A stretch of DNA of 64,000 nucleotides from a bacterium (GTDB lineage Bacteria > Armatimonadota > Zipacnadia > Zipacnadales > UBA11051), in the NCBI GenBank assembly GCA_021372615.1, contig JAJFUB010000029.1, positions 1-64,000 of the forward strand. The letters run 5' to 3'. Position numbers and translations under genes: made by a program. Below the pieces are notes generated by a model. It saw only the letters and a program-made list of their open reading frames with translations. It was not told where the DNA came from and ran no database searches. The number at the start of each line of letters is the position of its first letter. Position 1 is the stretch's first letter. Of this stretch, positions 7,798 through 17,611 are shown in pieces.

Positions 7798-10503
7798 ATG
7801 AGCCTGGACAACGGCAAGACGAACGGGGCCAGCATCCCGAAGCAGGGCCACAAGCTGACGCTCCCCGAACTGGAGCGCAAGCTGCTCAAGGCCTGCGACA
7901 TCCTGCGCGGCAACATGGATGCCTCGGAGTTCAAGGAGTTCATCTTCGGCATCCTGTTCCTCAAGCGCATGAGCGACCAGTTCGATGCTGATCGCGAGAA
8001 CCTCCGGCGCGAGTACGAGCGCCAGGGGCTGCGGGAAGACCTGATCGAGAAGCAGCTCGTCAACCCCGACAAGTATGACTTCTTCGTTCCGGAAGACGCG
8101 TCGTGGGGGAAGCTCAAGCACCTCAAGGAGGCCATCGGGAATGGCCTGAACAAGGCGCTCGCCGCGATTGAGGACGCCAACCCGGACACGTTGGAGGATG
8201 TCCTCAAGGGCATCAACTTCAACCGCAAGGTCGGCCAGCGGACGATGGACGACAGCATCTTGCTGCAGTTCATCCAGCACTTCGACGAGATGCCGCTGGC
8301 CAACGGTGACTTCGAGTTCCCGGACCTGCTGGGGGCGGCATACGAGTACCTCATCAAGTACTTCGCCGACAGCGCCGGGAAGAAGGGCGGGGAGTTCTAC
8401 ACCCCGGCGGAGGTCGTGCGCATGATGGTGCAGCTGCTGCAGCCGCGGCAGGGCATGGCCATCTACGACCCCACCTGCGGCTCCGGCGGCATGTTGATCC
8501 AGTCGAAGCAGTATGTCGAGGAGATCGGTGGCGATCCGCGCGACCTGGTGCTGGCCGGCCAGGACAGCAACGGCGGCACGTGGGCCATCTGCAAGATGAA
8601 CATGATCCTGCACGGCATCCGCAGCGCTGACATCCGCCAGGCCGACACGCTCAAAGATCCGCAGCACCTCGACCGCGGCGAGATCAGGCGCTTCGACCGC
8701 GTCATTGCCAATCCCCCCTTCTCGCAGAACTACACTCGCAAGGACATGAAGTTCGAGGGGCGTTTCCAGGTCTTCATGCCGGAGAGCGGCAAGAAGGCCG
8801 ACTTGATGTTCGTCCAGCACATGGTTGCCTCGCTCAAAGCCGAGGACGAGCAGCGGGGGACGAAGGCCGGGAAGATGGCCGTCGTCATGCCGCACGGGGT
8901 GCTGTTCCGGGGCGGCGCCGAGCGTGACTGCCGCCGCAAGTTCATCGAGCAGGGCATCCTGGAGGCGGTGATTGGGCTGCCCCCGTCGCTTTTCTACGGC
9001 ACCGGCATCCCGGCATGTGTGCTGGTCATCAACAAGGACGGCGCAGGCGATCGCAAGCAGGTCCTGTTCATCAACGCCGACCGGGAATACCGCGAGGGGA
9101 AGAACCAGAACTCCCTGCGGCCAGAGGACATCGAGAAGATCACCCACGTCTACCACGGCCTGCTGGAGGTCCCGGCGTACTCCCGCATGGTGCCACGTTC
9201 GGAGCTGGAGGCCGAGGACTACAACCTCAACATCCGCCGGTACGTGGACAACAGCCCGCCGCCGGAGCCGCAGGACGTGCGCGCCCACCTGCATGGCGGG
9301 ATCCCGACCGCCGAGATCGACGCGCTGCAGGGCTACTTCGACAACTACGCCGGCCTGCGGGAGTTGCTCTTCCAGCCGCGCGATGAGCGCTACAGCGACT
9401 TCACGCCTGCGGTCGAGAGCCGGGACGCGATCAGGCCGCTGATCGAGACCGCGCCCGGCGTCCAGGCCAAACACGCCGAGTTCCACGAGGCGCTCGGGAA
9501 GTGGTGGGCAGCGCACGTGGCGGAGATCGAGGCCTTGCCGGAGACCCACGACGTCTTCGGCCTGCGGCAGCTGCTCATGGCGAGCATAGGCGACGCTCTG
9601 GTGCCCCAGGGCATCATTGACCAGTACCAGGTGCGCGGGGCGCTCGCGTCCTACATGAACGAGCTGTCTGCCGATCTGAAGTCCATCGCGGCGAGCGGGT
9701 GGGGGCCGGAGCTGATCCCGGAGGAGGAGATCCTGCGCTCGCAGTTCCCCGAGGTGCTGGAGCAGATCGAGCGGGACGAGGCGCGGATCGCGGAACTGCA
9801 GGCGCTGTTCGCGGCGGTGGACGAGGAGAACGCGGAGCCGGACGAAGAGAGCGGCGTACTGCCCTCGGAGGACGTGAAGGCCTACAAGGCGGAGAAGAAG
9901 GCGTTCGACGAGGCTTGGAAGGAACGCCTGGCCACGATGAAGTCAGTCATCGGCGACCTGCACGACCTGCTGAAGGCCGCGGGGCTGATCCCCAGACAGA
10001 CGAAGAAGACGTGGTTCACGGAGGGGCTGACGCCCAAGGAGGCGGACTTCGCGGTGGCCGAGCGTATCCTGGAGGTGACCGGCGCCGACCGCTCGCCGGA
10101 GGTCGTGAGCCGGCTGCGTGAGTGCCAGCGCGAGGGCCTGGCAGCCAAGCGGCGCAGCGATGAGATTGCAGAGCGTCTGCAGACACACTCCGATCTCGAA
10201 ACCGAGCTTAAGACGCTGAAAGCCAACATCAAGCAGGTGGAGAAACGCAAGGACGATCTGGTCGCCGAGGCGCGAGGGCAAGTGTCGGAAGTGGAGGCGC
10301 GCCGACTGATCTTGGCTCGGTTCCAGCGCCTACTGTCAGCCGAGTTCGACGCGTACCTCCAGCGGCGCAACAGGAACCTCCTGCTGGCCGTCGAGGCCCT
10401 CTGGGCGAAGTACGCGGTGACGGCGGCGGAGCTGGTCGCGGAGCGCGAGCAGACTTCCAAACAGCTTGGCCACTACCTGGCGGAGTTGGGCTATGCAGAG
10501 TGA
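7798..10503 (+). CDS. hsdM: Type I restriction-modification DNA methyltransferase subunit
   Basis: The 901-residue protein is the N6-adenine methyltransferase of a type I R-M complex. The N-terminal HsdM helical domain begins at LTLPELERKLLKACDILRGN. The SAM-binding motif DPTCGSGGM is at about 224-232 and the catalytic NPPF at about 305-308. Classic HsdM is around 500-550 residues. Here a long extension (about 550-900) carries Glu/Lys-rich heptads (LKTLKANIKQVEKRKDDL) predicted as coiled coil, perhaps for contact with HsdS. The ATG at 7798 has AAGGAT upstream. The 3' end overlaps hsdS by 11 bp. Confidence 0.95.
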   Translation: MSLDNGKTNGASIPKQGHKLTLPELERKLLKACDILRGNMDASEFKEFIFGILFLKRMSDQFDADRENLRREYERQGLREDLIEKQLVNPDKYDFFVPEDASWGKLKHLKEAIGNGLNKALAAIEDANPDTLEDVLKGINFNRKVGQRTMDDSILLQFIQHFDEMPLANGDFEFPDLLGAAYEYLIKYFADSAGKKGGEFYTPAEVVRMMVQLLQPRQGMAIYDPTCGSGGMLIQSKQYVEEIGGDPRDLVLAGQDSNGGTWAICKMNMILHGIRSADIRQADTLKDPQHLDRGEIRRFDRVIANPPFSQNYTRKDMKFEGRFQVFMPESGKKADLMFVQHMVASLKAEDEQRGTKAGKMAVVMPHGVLFRGGAERDCRRKFIEQGILEAVIGLPPSLFYGTGIPACVLVINKDGAGDRKQVLFINADREYREGKNQNSLRPEDIEKITHVYHGLLEVPAYSRMVPRSELEAEDYNLNIRRYVDNSPPPEPQDVRAHLHGGIPTAEIDALQGYFDNYAGLRELLFQPRDERYSDFTPAVESRDAIRPLIETAPGVQAKHAEFHEALGKWWAAHVAEIEALPETHDVFGLRQLLMASIGDALVPQGIIDQYQVRGALASYMNELSADLKSIAASGWGPELIPEEEILRSQFPEVLEQIERDEARIAELQALFAAVDEENAEPDEESGVLPSEDVKAYKAEKKAFDEAWKERLATMKSVIGDLHDLLKAAGLIPRQTKKTWFTEGLTPKEADFAVAERILEVTGADRSPEVVSRLRECQREGLAAKRRSDEIAERLQTHSDLETELKTLKANIKQVEKRKDDLVAEARGQVSEVEARRLILARFQRLLSAEFDAYLQRRNRNLLLAVEALWAKYAVTAAELVAEREQTSKQLGHYLAELGYAE

Positions 10504-11887
10504 CCAGACACAGATCGACCGGCTCATACCGGAGCAACTTGGCGAGGACACCGGCGGCGTGTCGGCCTGCGACCAAGGGCGCAGCGCGAAGAGCGCGCCA
10601 GGTAGCTGGAGTGAGGTCTCGCTCTTGGACGTTGTCCCCCGCGCCGAGTATGGGATCTCCGTGCCTCTCGATGGCCAGCCTGAGGGCGTCCCCGTGCTGC
10701 GCATGGGCAACCTCACCGGCGGCACCGTCGATCTGTCCGACCTGAAGTACTCCCGTTCGCCAGAGGCCAAGGCAGCGCTTCTGCAGGACAGGGATGTTCT
10801 GTTCAACCGCACGAACAGCTTCGACCACGTTGGCCGCACCTCGATATGGCACAGCGAACTGCCTGAAGCCTCCTTTGCTTCGTACCTCGTCCGGCTGATC
10901 CCCGACCCCGAGATGGTGACGCCCGAGTTCCTGACGCTGTGGTTCAACCTCGCTGCCACCCAGATCGCCATTCGACGTTATGCCACCCCCGGAGTTCACC
11001 AAGTCAACATCAACCCGACCAACCTCCGCCGGGTGATGATCTACCTGCCTGACACTCTGCCCCCGCAGCGCAAGATCGCTCGCATCCTGTCCACGGTGGA
11101 CGACCTGATCGAGCAGACGGAGGCGCTGGTCGCCAAGCAGCAGGCCATCAAGCAGGGGATGATGCACGACCTCCTGACGCGGGGTGTGGACGACGACGGG
11201 CACTTGCGGCCAAGCTTCTACGAGGCACCAGAGCTGTACCGAGAGACGGAGCTGGGATGGCTGCCGGCATCGTGGGAGCCGAGGCTGCTGGGGCAACTCG
11301 TGTCGCCGCAGCGACCCATCGCCTATGGCATCCTGATGCCCGGCTATGGCCACCCCGGGGGAGTACCAGTCATCAAGGTGAAGGACATTCGGGAGGGCCA
11401 GATCCAGACTGACGACCTCCTGCTGACAAGTCCAGAGATCGACGAGGCCTACAAGCGGTCACGCGTCCGGGAAGGTGATCTTCTCTTCAGCATCCGCGGC
11501 ACCGTGGGGCGCATGGCCATCGTCCCGCAGCATCTGTCAGACGCGAACATCACACAGGACACGGCGCGGATCGGGCTGGTGGAGGGCGATGCCCGGTTCA
11601 TCAGCGCGTACCTCGGGATGCCTGCGCCCGCGAGCTTCATCGCCAGCCACACACTCGGCGTTGCCGTCCAGGGCATCAACCTGGGCGACGTTCGCCTCAT
11701 ACCCGTAGCCTTTCCGTTGCCAGACGAGCAGACGGCGATCGGCGACATTCTGGACGCCCAGGAGGCGGCGGTCGTGGCTGAACAACGGCAACTGGCAAAG
11801 CTGCGCCTCCTGAAGGGCGGCCTGATGCACGACCTCCTGACCGGCGAGGTACCGGTCACACCAGACGAGGGGGACAACGATGTCTGA
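10493..11887 (+). CDS. hsdS: Type I restriction-modification specificity subunit
   Basis: The 464-residue protein has the two-fold HsdS layout. The first target-recognition domain spans about 30-160 and is followed by a conserved helical repeat (LPPQRKIARILSTVDDLIEQ, then GMMHDLLTRG). The second spans about 230-390 and ends with a matching helical repeat (LPDEQTAIGDILDAQE, then GGLMHDLLTGEV). It dictates the bipartite target bound by the methylase and restriction complexes. The ATG overlaps the end of hsdM and its stop overlaps the hsdR start, so the three are translationally coupled. Target sequence cannot be predicted from the protein by eye. Confidence 0.95.
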   Translation: MQSDQTQIDRLIPEQLGEDTGGVSACDQGRSAKSAPGSWSEVSLLDVVPRAEYGISVPLDGQPEGVPVLRMGNLTGGTVDLSDLKYSRSPEAKAALLQDRDVLFNRTNSFDHVGRTSIWHSELPEASFASYLVRLIPDPEMVTPEFLTLWFNLAATQIAIRRYATPGVHQVNINPTNLRRVMIYLPDTLPPQRKIARILSTVDDLIEQTEALVAKQQAIKQGMMHDLLTRGVDDDGHLRPSFYEAPELYRETELGWLPASWEPRLLGQLVSPQRPIAYGILMPGYGHPGGVPVIKVKDIREGQIQTDDLLLTSPEIDEAYKRSRVREGDLLFSIRGTVGRMAIVPQHLSDANITQDTARIGLVEGDARFISAYLGMPAPASFIASHTLGVAVQGINLGDVRLIPVAFPLPDEQTAIGDILDAQEAAVVAEQRQLAKLRLLKGGLMHDLLTGEVPVTPDEGDNDV

Positions 11888-14800
11888 GTACTCGCTGGTC
11901 GAGAAGCCGTTTCTGGAGCAGCTGGGGGCGCTGGGCTGGATCGTCGTCGACCAAGGGCCGGCCTACCCCACCGACCCCTCCCAGAGCCTGCGCGAGAGCT
12001 TCCGCGAGACGATCCTCCGCGACATCTTCTTCCAGAGCGTCCGCGACATCAACCTCACCGAAGATGGCCAGGAATGGCTCACAGACGCGCAACTGGAGGA
12101 GTTGCTCGTCTCGGTGTCCCAACGGCCCGGAGAGAGCCTGACAGAAGCCAATGAGAGCATCCTGAAGCTGCTTCTGAGACACCAGGTCGACGAGAACGAG
12201 CTGACGGGCGAGCAGTACCCCAATGTCCAGCTGATTGACTTCCACCACCCCGAGCGCAACCACTTCTTCGCCATCAACCAGTTCCGCATCGACACTCCCG
12301 GCTGTGTGGACGACTGCATCATCCCCGACATCGTCCTGTTCGTGAACGGGATGCCGCTGGCGGTCGTGGAGTGCAAGCTGGCGAGCGCGACTGAAGCCGA
12401 CCCGATGTGTGAGGCGTTTGTGCAGCTGATGCGGTACTCGGGCCGGCGTGAGGCGACGACCGAGGCCGGCCTGCGCGAGGGAGAGCCGGAGCTGTTCTAC
12501 ACCAACCAGCTCCTGATCCGCACGACCGGCGAAGAGGCGCAGTTCGGCACGATCACCTCGACGGATGAGGAGTACTTCTACCCCTGGCGAGACATCTGGC
12601 CGACGGAGTACGCCGAGTATGAGCCGCCGCTCGGCCAGGAGCGGGAGCAGGAGATCCTGATCCAGGGGATGCTGCCCAAGGCGACGCTACTCGACCTGGT
12701 GCGCAACTGCACGGTCTTCATGGACGTTGACGACGGCAAGGCGCGGGCGAAAGTCGTGGCGCGGTACCAGCAGTACCGGGCGGTACTGAAGATCATCGAC
12801 CGCCTGCGCACGGGCCAGACGCAGATGGAGCGCTCGGGCGTCATCTGGCACACACAGGGGTCGGGCAAGAGCCTGACGATGGTCTTTGCCATCCGAAAGC
12901 TACGGATGTGCGAGGACCTCAAGGACTACAAGGTCGTCCTCATCAACGACCGGGTCGACCTCGAGGAGCAGCTGAGTAAGACGGCGCGGTTGACGGGCGA
13001 GCCGGTGACCGTGATCGACAGCACGGCGGAGCTGCGGCACCAGCTGGCGACCGATGCCTCGAACCTGAACATGGTGATGGTGCACAAGTTCCAGGAGGTT
13101 CAGGGGCGCCTGCCCGACTACCTGGAGAGCGTCCTGACCATCCCGCGCTACGAGACCTTCGGCACGATCAATGGCTCCGACCGCATCCTGCTGATGGTGG
13201 ACGAGGCGCACCGGACGCAGTCGGGAGACCTGGGCGACAACCTCTTCTACGCCTTCCCCAACGCCGCGAAACTGGCGTTCACCGGGACGCCTCTGATTGT
13301 GACCGAGGAAGGCAACCAGACTGCCCGGCGCTTCGCCGGGTACATCGACAAGTACAAGCTCCACGACGCTGAGCGCGACCACGCGGTAGTCAGGATCCTG
13401 TACGAGGGGAAGGCTTCGAACGACTGGGTCGGGGAGCGGGCCACGTTCGACAAGGAAGTGGACACGACGGCAGCCGCGCACGTCACATCGCAGCTGCGCA
13501 AGGAGAGCAACGTCGAGAAGCTGTCGCGCTGGGCGCGGGAGCAGCAGCGCCCCTTCGAGGACCTGCTGAAGGAGCATACTGCCGCGGAGATCGCCGCGCT
13601 CAAGGCCCGCTGGGGGACGTATGACAACCTACTGGAGGCGGACAAGCGCATCGCCGAGATCGCCAAGGACCTCGTGAAGCACTACGTCGAGGAGGTCCTC
13701 CCCAACGGCTTCAAGGCCCAGGTGGTCTGCGGTTCGAAGATGGCCGCGGTGAGGTACAAGCAGCACATCGACGCGGCCCTGGCCGCCATGCTGGCCGACG
13801 AACAGGCGAAACCGCCGTGGCACGGCGACCCGCGCGAGATCCCTGACGAGACCCGCACGGAGTGGCAGGACGCGGAGCTGTGCAGTAAGCTGACGTTCCT
13901 GCAATCGGTGGTCGTGGTCTCGCCCGAGACCACCAACGAGCGGGCGGTCATCACCGAAGCCCGCCGACATGCCCAGAGCGTGAACGCGGTCGAGAACTTC
14001 AAGGCCCCGTTCAACCAGGAGGACCCGGAGAAGGTCAACACCGGGATCGCGTTCCTGATCGTCTGCGACATGCTGCTGACCGGCTTCGACGCTCCGATCG
14101 AGCAGGTCATGTACATCGACAAGCACGTCCAGAACCACAACCTGCTGCAGACGATCGCGCGCGTGAACCGCGTGGCCAAGGGCAAGCGGCGCGGCTACAT
14201 CGTGGACTACATCGGCCTGGCGAACCACCTGAAGGAGGCCCTGTCCATCTACGCCGCGGATGACCAGCGGGACATCGAGGACACTTTCAGGGACATCAGC
14301 AGCGAGCTGCCGATCCTGGAGGAGCGCTACCAGCGCCTCCTGCACCTGTTCGTCGACGATGGCGTGACGGGCATCGAGGACTTCGTGCAGCAGCGTGTCA
14401 CGGGCCGCGAGGAGGCAGAGGTCTGCGAACAGGCCATCGTGCTGATGGAGAACGTTGAGCTGCGGGCAACCTTTGAGGTCTACCTGGAGCGGTTCCTGCA
14501 GAGCCTCGACATCATCCTGCCACATGAGGCCGCGATGCCGTACAAGGTACCGGCCAAGCGCTTCGCGTATCTGCTGTTCCGGATCAGGGACAGGTACCGC
14601 GACGAGACGCTGAGCATCTCTGACGCCGGCGAGAAGATCAGGCGCATCATCGACGCCTACCTCCTCAGCGAGGGGATCGACCCGAAGGTCAAACCGACCG
14701 AGTTGCTGTCGCCGCGGTTCGTGACCGAAGTGCAGACCATCACCACGTCTCGCGCCAAGGCCAGCACGATGGAACACGCCATCCGCCGGCACCTCAAAGC

Positions 14801-15260
14801 GAACTACGGCCAAGATCCTGCCCTGTATGCGAAGTTGAGCGACAGGCTGGACGCACTCATCAAGCAGTACCAGGACAACTGGGAGGCGCTCAGCAAGGAA
14901 CTGGAGCAGCTGCGCCTGGACATCGAGGCGGGCCGGACGGATAGCCCACAGGGGGTGAGTGCGAGGGTGGCCCCGTTCTACGCGCTCATGGGGCAGATCG
15001 CCTTCGGTGAGGACATTGTGCCTCCAGAGCAAGCTAACAAGCTTGCTCAGTTGGCCGACCAAGCTGTGGAGATGCTGCGGTCGCGGATCGGCATCGTGGA
15101 CTTCTGGAACAACCAGCCCGAGGTCACCAGCCTCAGGGGCGACCTCTCGGACATCCTGCTGATGTCTGAGATCGATGGCGTGGTCGACAAGGTCGACAAG
15201 CTGGTCACAGAGTTGCTGCACTTGGCCAAGTACCGACATGCGGATGTCATGCGACCATGA
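11880..15260 (+). CDS. hsdR: Type I restriction endonuclease subunit
   Basis: The 1126-residue protein is the ATP-driven translocase and nuclease of the R-M complex. The N-terminal PD-(D/E)xK nuclease has Asp150 in IIPDIVLF and Glu164/Lys166 in VVECKLAS. Superfamily II helicase motifs follow: HTQGSGKS at 324-331 (Walker A), DEAH at 441-444 and AFTGTPL shortly after. A helicase C-terminal domain and a helical HsdM-binding tail complete the usual length. The ATG overlaps the end of hsdS, and the 3' end overlaps the next gene by ATGA. All key residues seen are intact, so the enzyme should be active. Confidence 0.96.
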   Translation: MSEYSLVEKPFLEQLGALGWIVVDQGPAYPTDPSQSLRESFRETILRDIFFQSVRDINLTEDGQEWLTDAQLEELLVSVSQRPGESLTEANESILKLLLRHQVDENELTGEQYPNVQLIDFHHPERNHFFAINQFRIDTPGCVDDCIIPDIVLFVNGMPLAVVECKLASATEADPMCEAFVQLMRYSGRREATTEAGLREGEPELFYTNQLLIRTTGEEAQFGTITSTDEEYFYPWRDIWPTEYAEYEPPLGQEREQEILIQGMLPKATLLDLVRNCTVFMDVDDGKARAKVVARYQQYRAVLKIIDRLRTGQTQMERSGVIWHTQGSGKSLTMVFAIRKLRMCEDLKDYKVVLINDRVDLEEQLSKTARLTGEPVTVIDSTAELRHQLATDASNLNMVMVHKFQEVQGRLPDYLESVLTIPRYETFGTINGSDRILLMVDEAHRTQSGDLGDNLFYAFPNAAKLAFTGTPLIVTEEGNQTARRFAGYIDKYKLHDAERDHAVVRILYEGKASNDWVGERATFDKEVDTTAAAHVTSQLRKESNVEKLSRWAREQQRPFEDLLKEHTAAEIAALKARWGTYDNLLEADKRIAEIAKDLVKHYVEEVLPNGFKAQVVCGSKMAAVRYKQHIDAALAAMLADEQAKPPWHGDPREIPDETRTEWQDAELCSKLTFLQSVVVVSPETTNERAVITEARRHAQSVNAVENFKAPFNQEDPEKVNTGIAFLIVCDMLLTGFDAPIEQVMYIDKHVQNHNLLQTIARVNRVAKGKRRGYIVDYIGLANHLKEALSIYAADDQRDIEDTFRDISSELPILEERYQRLLHLFVDDGVTGIEDFVQQRVTGREEAEVCEQAIVLMENVELRATFEVYLERFLQSLDIILPHEAAMPYKVPAKRFAYLLFRIRDRYRDETLSISDAGEKIRRIIDAYLLSEGIDPKVKPTELLSPRFVTEVQTITTSRAKASTMEHAIRRHLKANYGQDPALYAKLSDRLDALIKQYQDNWEALSKELEQLRLDIEAGRTDSPQGVSARVAPFYALMGQIAFGEDIVPPEQANKLAQLADQAVEMLRSRIGIVDFWNNQPEVTSLRGDLSDILLMSEIDGVVDKVDKLVTELLHLAKYRHADVMRP

Positions 15261-15946
15261 AAACCCAGCGGAGCATCACCTATGCCGTGCAGCGCAGCCG
15301 GCGCAAGACGGTGAGCATATACGTCGAGCGCGACGGCACGGTGACGGTGCTGGTGCCCGAGCAGTTGACCGATCAAGAAGTCGAGCGCCTCGTCGAGGCC
15401 AAACGGGGGTGGATCCACCGCAGTCTGGCCGAGTGGCGGGCGCTGAACACTACCCGAGTGGTGCGGGAGTTCGTGAACGGCGAGGGGTTTCTGTACTTGG
15501 GGCGCTCGTACCGGCTTCAGCTGACAGAGGCCCAGGAACAGCCGCTGCTGCTGAAGGACGGCCACTTCTGCCTCCGGGCTGAGCAACAGGCCGAGCCTCA
15601 GGCGCGCAAGGCGTTCCGGGAGTTCTACCGCGAGAAGGGGCTGAAGTGGATCGGTGAACGGATCGCCTTCTACGAACGCAGGATTGGCGTTCGGGCCGGT
15701 GGTCTGCGCGTCCTCGACCTCAAGAGCCGGTGGGCGTCATGTGCGAAGGCGGGCGTACTCAACTTCCACTGGAAGTGCATGATGGCGCCGCTAAGGATAC
15801 TCGACTACATCGTAGTTCACGAGTTGGTTCACCTACTGCACCCCACACATAGTCGCGCGTTCTGGAGTGAGATCGACAAGGTCATCCCGGACTACCGGGA
15901 GCGCATGGAGTGGTTACGGGTGAATGGGGCGGGTCTGGATCTGTAG
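15257..15946 (+). CDS. YgjP/DUF45-type metal-dependent hydrolase
   Basis: The protein has 229 residues. HELVH at 188-192 with downstream HPTHSRAFW gives the zinc signature of the DUF45/WLM-like M48-related family. LKSRWASC before it is the other family hallmark. The N-terminal SRRKTVSIYVERDGTVTVLVP is the usual beta start. It shares ATGA with hsdR, so it is part of the R-M operon. Such proteins often sit beside type I R-M genes; their role is not settled (putative protease or nucleotide-related hydrolase). It may process or control the HsdR subunit, which is inference. Confidence 0.88.
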   Translation: MKTQRSITYAVQRSRRKTVSIYVERDGTVTVLVPEQLTDQEVERLVEAKRGWIHRSLAEWRALNTTRVVREFVNGEGFLYLGRSYRLQLTEAQEQPLLLKDGHFCLRAEQQAEPQARKAFREFYREKGLKWIGERIAFYERRIGVRAGGLRVLDLKSRWASCAKAGVLNFHWKCMMAPLRILDYIVVHELVHLLHPTHSRAFWSEIDKVIPDYRERMEWLRVNGAGLDL

Positions 15947-15998
15947 GCTTCGCAGGAAGGTACGGCGGCAGCGATCCTCGGGCATTGGGAGTAGAGCG

Positions 15999-17510
15999 AT
16001 GGCGATCACACTGAAGCGCCAACTGAACGACGACGAGAAACAGCAGGTACTGGCAGTCCACGGGAGGCGGTGCTTCGCGACTGGCCATGAGATCCCCGAC
16101 GGCAGCCCTCTTCATTTCGACCACATCAGGGCGTTCGCCGAGGGCGGGGCAACTGAGATCAACAACATTGCCCCGATGTGCGAGACACATAACAAGGCGA
16201 AGGGGACGTTACCCTTAGAGGACTTCCGCGTGAAACTCCGCCTCGACGAGTTCTTCGCCGGCGGCGACCGAGTGACCCTGAAGCACCTTCTGGAGTACCT
16301 GAAGCAGAAGGGTGACCTGACCTGCTATGGTACGCCTGTCAGCGTCAATGCCTCAAACCACAAGGTCGAGATACAGGCCCCGGACGCCACACTCACATAC
16401 GACCTCTACACTTGCCCGGCGACCGGCTGGGAGTACTTCTATGCGACACTTCCCATAGCGCTCCTGGACAGCGACGACGAAGAGGACGGCAAAGCTGGTC
16501 TTCAGCCTCGCTATCTGATCCCCGACAAAGTCTTCGAGCTGTACCGGCACTTTCAGACGCATCCGGTGCTTCAGCCGTCCATCGGGCGCGTACACGAGAA
16601 CCGCCTCCTCCTGTTCGACGGTCAGCACAAGATCGCGGCCTTGCTTTGGACGAACCGCCGCGACTTCGAGTGCAAGGTGTATCTGGCGCCCGACATCCGG
16701 CGCCTAAATGAGACGAACATTGCTGCACACGACAAGTACTCGCAGATGCGCTTCTTCTCGTCGATCATGCTGATGAAACTGGGCAGCGAGTTTGGTAGCG
16801 AGTTCGACGACTACAAGAAGCTGGAGGATGGCAAGACGAAGAGTGAGGTCGGCTTCATGCACTTTCTGGAGGCCGACAAGTCACGGGCGATGACCCGGGC
16901 TGAACGCAACAGACGCTTCCGCAGCTACCTGATGAACGCAGTTCTCGAGGATGAGGATAGCAAGACCAGAGCGTATATCTCCTCGGGACAGCGTAGCACT
17001 GATGAAAAACCTCTGACCATCGACCTGCTAACCAAGTCAGTCTTCCAGTGGTTTCTGCATACCGATCCCGTCAGCGACGACATGACTACGGCTGCCTACA
17101 AGCGTGATCAGGAACGCGTCAACAACGTCGCGCTCCTAAACATGCTGTACGAGCAAGCTCTGTGCAGTTGGGATCCGAGGGCCGGGGCAGCCGATGGCAA
17201 CCAGCTGAAGCTGCGGCGTCTGTTCGGCTCCAAGTCTATGATGGCCTGGTCTGAGTTGTTGCGGGATGCGGTCTGTGCCAGCCTTCACCTTCTTGACGAG
17301 GAAGACCGTCGCCGTCCCTTCTACAGAGACATCTCCGACGAGGACATGGGCCACATCAGGCAGCTCGTTCAGCGGCTGGTATCGTGGAACCGCTGGTCTG
17401 CGCCGCAGGGCGACGAGATCGATCGCGTACTGCCGGACAGCAAGAGCAAGGTCAAGGAGTGGTTCAAGGGCAAAGGTCTCACTACTGGCTATCTGCTGGG
17501 GGCGGAGTAG
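15999..17510 (+). CDS. HNH nuclease-domain protein with DGQHK (DGQHR-type) domain
   Basis: The 503-residue protein has an N-terminal HNH domain at about 20-70: RCFATGH, PLHFDHIRAFAEGG, NNIAPMCETHNKAKG. It includes the DH pair at 41-42, Asn55/56 and C61-x2-H64. A linker leads to LLLFDGQHKIAALL (DGQHK at 207-211), the signature of DGQHR/DndB-like ParB-related proteins that sense or regulate modified-DNA systems. The C-terminal about 200 residues are helical and unrecognised. The start is the ATG at 15999, 52 bp after the metallopeptidase. It is likely a DNA-targeting effector or sensor of a defence module with the next two genes. HNH plus DGQHR in one protein is not an arrangement I recognise. 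Confidence 0.8.
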   Translation: MAITLKRQLNDDEKQQVLAVHGRRCFATGHEIPDGSPLHFDHIRAFAEGGATEINNIAPMCETHNKAKGTLPLEDFRVKLRLDEFFAGGDRVTLKHLLEYLKQKGDLTCYGTPVSVNASNHKVEIQAPDATLTYDLYTCPATGWEYFYATLPIALLDSDDEEDGKAGLQPRYLIPDKVFELYRHFQTHPVLQPSIGRVHENRLLLFDGQHKIAALLWTNRRDFECKVYLAPDIRRLNETNIAAHDKYSQMRFFSSIMLMKLGSEFGSEFDDYKKLEDGKTKSEVGFMHFLEADKSRAMTRAERNRRFRSYLMNAVLEDEDSKTRAYISSGQRSTDEKPLTIDLLTKSVFQWFLHTDPVSDDMTTAAYKRDQERVNNVALLNMLYEQALCSWDPRAGAADGNQLKLRRLFGSKSMMAWSELLRDAVCASLHLLDEEDRRRPFYRDISDEDMGHIRQLVQRLVSWNRWSAPQGDEIDRVLPDSKSKVKEWFKGKGLTTGYLLGAE

Positions 17511-17611
17511 CGAACCCTCTTGCGGGCGCTGCGTTCGCCCCATTCGCGGTTCTGTGGGCGCTCGATACGGCGCCGAGGTGCCTGTGACATCATGTTCCGC
17601 GAGGTGATTGG

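Noticed and set aside
7636-9549. Long open minus-strand frame of 637 codons
   Set aside because: It is antisense to hsdM, whose motifs and start are clear. Its composition (Leu/Val/Asp/Arg/His-rich) is that of an antisense shadow.
13629-15239. Long open minus-strand frame of 536 codons
   Set aside because: It is antisense to hsdR and has no motif of its own.
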